NCBI GenBank assembly: GCA_947643685.1
Contig: CANRXD010000050.1
Coordinates: 1-8,556, forward strand
Reading direction: 5' to 3'
From: an uncultured Clostridium sp.
GTDB lineage: Bacteria; Bacillota; Clostridia; Lachnospirales; Lachnospiraceae
Length of the DNA stretch: 8,556 bases
The notes below the pieces were generated by a model. The model was not told the origin of the DNA. It ran no database searches and saw only the letters and a program-made list of their open reading frames with translations. Made by a program: the position numbers and the translations under genes. Positions within the stretch are counted from its first letter, which is position 1. Each line of letters starts with the position of its first letter. Positions 6,627 through 8,556 of the stretch are shown in pieces.

Positions 6627-6839
6627 TTACAGCTTAACTACATTAACAGCACGAAGCTTCTTGCTGTTCTTCGGATCCTGCTCTGTATCGAAAGTAACCT
6701 TCTGGCCCTCTTCCAGAGTCTTAAAGCCCTCGCCAACGATTGCAGAGAAATGTACAAATACATCATCACCGCCATTGTCGTTGGAAATAAATCCGTAACC
6801 TTTCTCAGAATTGAACCACTTAACTGTACCGTTGTTCAT
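6627..6839 (-). CDS. CspA-family cold-shock protein
   Basis: A 70-residue single cold-shock domain protein, the usual length of bacterial CspA homologues, which bind single-stranded RNA/DNA as cytoplasmic RNA chaperones. The N-terminal [18 protein letters not shown] carries RNP1 (KGYGFI, 13-18), and VFVHF (27-31) is RNP2. The final segment [16 protein letters not shown] replaces the common K-G-P-Q-A-x-N-V ending, an acceptable variant. Start ATG 6839 is fixed by GGAGGT 6 nt upstream and by the family N-terminus; an in-frame ATG at 6875 would add [12 protein letters not shown] across the ribosome binding site. The gene is monocistronic, with a near-consensus promoter about 200 bp upstream, a long leader (about 165 nt) as in cold-inducible csp genes, and a strong terminator. 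Whether it is cold-induced or constitutive cannot be told from sequence. Confidence 0.95.
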   Translation of the reverse strand: MNNGTVKWFNSEKGYGFISNDNGGDDVFVHFSAIVGEGFKTLEEGQKVTFDTEQDPKNSKKLRAVNVVKL

Positions 6840-6845
6840 TTTGGT

Positions 6846-6851
6846 ACCTCC
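6846..6851 (-). promoter_or_regulatory. Ribosome binding site of the cold-shock gene
   Basis: GGAGGT on the minus strand, 6 nt before ATG 6839. It decides the 70-residue form over the in-frame ATG at 6875, whose extension would be translated through this site. Confidence 0.85.
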
Positions 6852-6926
6852 ATAATAAAATATTTTGTTCCGCATTGCCGCCCTTCAATAAATCCCCCTA
6901 CATCTCTGTCGGTCCTTTATCAAGAA

Positions 6927-6988
6927 AACTCACATGAATTTGTAATTCATTTTAACGTGCAAATGACTTACAAAATTGCATGTGAGTT
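6927..6988 (-). promoter_or_regulatory. Long hairpin in the csp leader, also a candidate malQ terminator
   Basis: The arms 6927-6945 and 6968-6988 begin with a perfect 10-bp match (AACTCACATG/CATGTGAGTT), continue as AATTTGTAA against TTACAAAATT with two single-base bulges, and then TCATTT/AAATGA, leaving an 8-nt loop TAACGTGC. On the minus strand the hairpin is followed by TTTTCTT. It starts about 17 nt inside the predicted csp transcript and 66 bp after the malQ stop. It could end malQ transcripts, act as a conditional terminator or temperature-responsive fold in the csp leader, or both. Nothing else is recognisable in the rest of the leader (6852-6926). Confidence 0.5.
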
Positions 6989-7012
6989 CAATAGTGCATC
7001 GGAATTAATTTA

Positions 7013-7041
7013 ACAATAGCACACTTTTCTCTGCATGTCAA
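7013..7041 (-). promoter_or_regulatory. Sigma-A-type promoter of the cold-shock gene
   Basis: On the minus strand TTGACA (-35, 7036-7041, perfect consensus), a 17-bp spacer, then TATTGT (-10, 7013-7018) preceded by TGC, an extended -10 form. Predicted transcript start is near 7006, leaving about 165 nt of leader before the csp start codon. It begins only 12 bp after the malQ stop codon. Confidence 0.85.
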
Positions 7042-7053
7042 TCGTAATTTTCC

Positions 7054-8553
7054 CTAAAATCTACCGAAAATATCAACCAGCCACGCCAGACGTTCCGCAT
7101 GTCCTTTGTTCAGCTCACCGGGTCTCATTCTCCAGCGCCAGTTTCTCCCAACCGTCCCTGGCGTGTTCATTCTGGCCCAGTTATCCAGCTTTAAAACATC
7201 CTGAGCCTGGAAAATCACCACACTGGCCACCGAGGCATAGGAAGTGAACATAACACGATCCACTATTTCATGCTGATGGGCAACTCCCAGATAATCAACA
7301 ATGTACTGCAGCTCCCACCACTGACGGGCCTCCGGTTTGAAATAACCAACCAGCGTCTCGTTATCATGGGTCCCGCCGTAAACCACAGTATTGGGAGAAT
7401 ACATATGAGGAAGATGCTCATTGAAGCGGTCGCCGCTGAAAGCAAATTCAATGATTTTCATTCCCGGATATCCTGTGTCCTCCAGGAGCTTTTTTACCTC
7501 CGGAACAGAAATTCCCAAATCCTCGGCAATGATCTTTGTATCGCCGATGACCATATCAATCGCATCCGTAAGCTTCTTTCCCGGTCCCTTCATCCACTCG
7601 CCAATTTTTCCGTCCTCGGCTCCGGCCGGAATTGTATAATACTGCACTACACCGATGAAATGGTCAATGCGGACCACATCATAAAGTCTCGCAGAAGCCC
7701 TCATACGCTCCTTCCACCAGGCAAAATCAGTCTTTTCCTGCATATCCCAGCGATATAAGGGGTTCCCCCAAAGCTGTCCGGTTTCGCTGAAGGCATCCGG
7801 CGGCACACCGGCTACTTTAATGGGCGTCAGATTTTCCTCATCAAGAAGAAACAGCTCCGGATGCGTCCACACATCCGAACTGTCCAGTGCCACATAAATG
7901 GGAATATCTCCAATAATAGAAATCCCCTGTTCATTGGCATAAGCCCGCAGCTTCTTCCACTGCTGGAAAAATTTATACTGGAGGAATTTCCAAAATTCAA
8001 TTTCGTCTTTTAGCTCCTCCTTATATTTTTCCACTGCCTCTTTCTTTCTAAAGCGGATATCCTCCGGCCATGCCAGCCATTCCTGGTTGTTAAAATGGAT
8101 TTTTAAAGCCATATAAAAGGCATAATCATTGAGCCAGTACCAGCTCTCCATGCAGAATTTTTCGTATCCCTCTTCCTCTTTAAATTCGCTGCGGGCATAT
8201 GCTTTTTTCAGGAGCGGGAAACGGTACCAGAACACTGCATCATAGGCAACCTGCGTCTCATCTTCTCCCCAGTAGCAGGCATTAATCTCATCCTGGGTTA
8301 AAAGTTCTTCTTGTACCAGAGTATCCAGATCAATAAAATACGGATTCCCTGCAAAAGCAGAAAAAGACTGATAAGGGCTGTCCCCCTGGCTGGTAGGACC
8401 AACCGGAAGCACCTGCCAGTATTTCTGGCGGGCCTGTTTTAAAAAATCAACAAAATCATAAGCTGCTTTCCCAAAAGTACCGATACCGTAAGGAGACGGC
8501 AGGCTGGAAACCGGCATCAAAATTCCGGCACCGCGTTCTAACATGGTTTTCAT
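7054..8553 (-). CDS. malQ: 4-alpha-glucanotransferase (amylomaltase, GH77)
   Basis: A 499-residue cytoplasmic enzyme of normal length that transfers alpha-1,4-glucan segments between maltodextrins, releasing glucose, in maltodextrin/glycogen metabolism. The N-terminal RGAGILMPVSSLPSPYGIGTFG and WQVLPVGPTSQGDSPYQSFSAFAGNPY blocks, the GVPPDAFSETGQLWGNPLY loop (249-267) and the C-terminal ARMNTPGTVGRNWRWR block (460-475) are GH77 hallmarks. Catalytic residues are in place: nucleophile Asp297 in VRIDHFIG, acid/base Glu344 in IIAEDLG, and Asp397 in GTHDNET. FIG replaces the FRG often found after the RIDH motif. The start may be ATG 8553 or ATG 8544 (MLERGAGIL); only 3 bases remain upstream, so no ribosome binding site can be checked. 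No other maltose or glycogen gene is visible on this side. Confidence 0.95.
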   Translation of the reverse strand: MKTMLERGAGILMPVSSLPSPYGIGTFGKAAYDFVDFLKQARQKYWQVLPVGPTSQGDSPYQSFSAFAGNPYFIDLDTLVQEELLTQDEINACYWGEDETQVAYDAVFWYRFPLLKKAYARSEFKEEEGYEKFCMESWYWLNDYAFYMALKIHFNNQEWLAWPEDIRFRKKEAVEKYKEELKDEIEFWKFLQYKFFQQWKKLRAYANEQGISIIGDIPIYVALDSSDVWTHPELFLLDEENLTPIKVAGVPPDAFSETGQLWGNPLYRWDMQEKTDFAWWKERMRASARLYDVVRIDHFIGVVQYYTIPAGAEDGKIGEWMKGPGKKLTDAIDMVIGDTKIIAEDLGISVPEVKKLLEDTGYPGMKIIEFAFSGDRFNEHLPHMYSPNTVVYGGTHDNETLVGYFKPEARQWWELQYIVDYLGVAHQHEIVDRVMFTSYASVASVVIFQAQDVLKLDNWARMNTPGTVGRNWRWRMRPGELNKGHAERLAWLVDIFGRF

Positions 8554-8556
8554 ACT

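Noticed and set aside
6840..6875. N-terminal extension of the cold-shock protein from ATG 6875
   Set aside because: It would be translated through the GGAGGT site, and the CspA family begins at the [10 protein letters not shown] residues.
6927..6988. Second MITE-like insertion at the csp leader palindrome
   Set aside because: The bases flanking the arms (ATCAAGAA and CAATAGTG) are not direct repeats, so there is no insertion signature as seen at 6423-6535.
6750..7013. 87-codon plus-strand frame across the csp 5' region
   Set aside because: It is antisense to csp and its leader hairpin, with no domain similarity and no sign of a promoter or ribosome binding site.
7270..7758. 162-codon plus-strand frame opposite malQ
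   Set aside because: It is antisense to the catalytic core of a well-conserved GH77 enzyme and has no recognisable features.
1..8556. CRISPR array, tRNA, rRNA or known riboswitch
   Set aside because: No regularly spaced direct repeats, no tRNA-like cloverleaf and no rRNA or riboswitch signature were recognised by eye.

Overview
The window looks like a chromosomal segment of a low-to-mid GC Gram-positive gut bacterium, most likely a Lachnospiraceae (Blautia/Clostridium XIVa-like). This is an inference from protein flavour and from consensus sigma-A promoters, strong GGAGG ribosome binding sites and lipoprotein signal peptides; no species can be named from the sequence. Every gene I can support lies on the minus strand, so the transcriptional order is from high to low coordinates.

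From right to left: (1) 4-alpha-glucanotransferase (malQ, GH77) fills 7054-8553. (2) A 214-bp intergenic region holds a near-consensus promoter and a long hairpin, and leads into a CspA-type cold-shock protein gene (real start 6839), which is closed by a strong terminator at 6576-6602. (3) The next gene-free stretch, 6283-6575, holds a 97-bp MITE-like element with 14-bp terminal inverted repeats and a perfect 8-bp target-site duplication, then a promoter and a short structured leader for the next gene. (4) An ABC-F ATPase of the YbiT/YkpA type (real start 6282) is followed by a bidirectional-looking terminator at 4513-4559. (5) A tight operon follows: a membrane-bound hybrid histidine kinase (probable TTG start at 4366), then a lipoprotein solute-binding protein 18 bp downstream, then a second lipoprotein solute-binding protein that runs off the left edge.

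The most interesting parts are as follows. The sensor operon couples a hybrid kinase to two extracellular binding lipoproteins with no permease in view, which fits a binding-protein-assisted sensing system. The ABC-F protein has all its motif deviations on one of its two composite ATP sites, leaving the other canonical. The MITE-like insertion sits between csp and the ABC-F promoter. The long csp leader hairpin also sits where the malQ terminator would be expected. MalQ, Csp and the ABC-F protein appear to be separately promoted housekeeping genes (maltodextrin metabolism, RNA chaperone, ribosome-associated ATPase).
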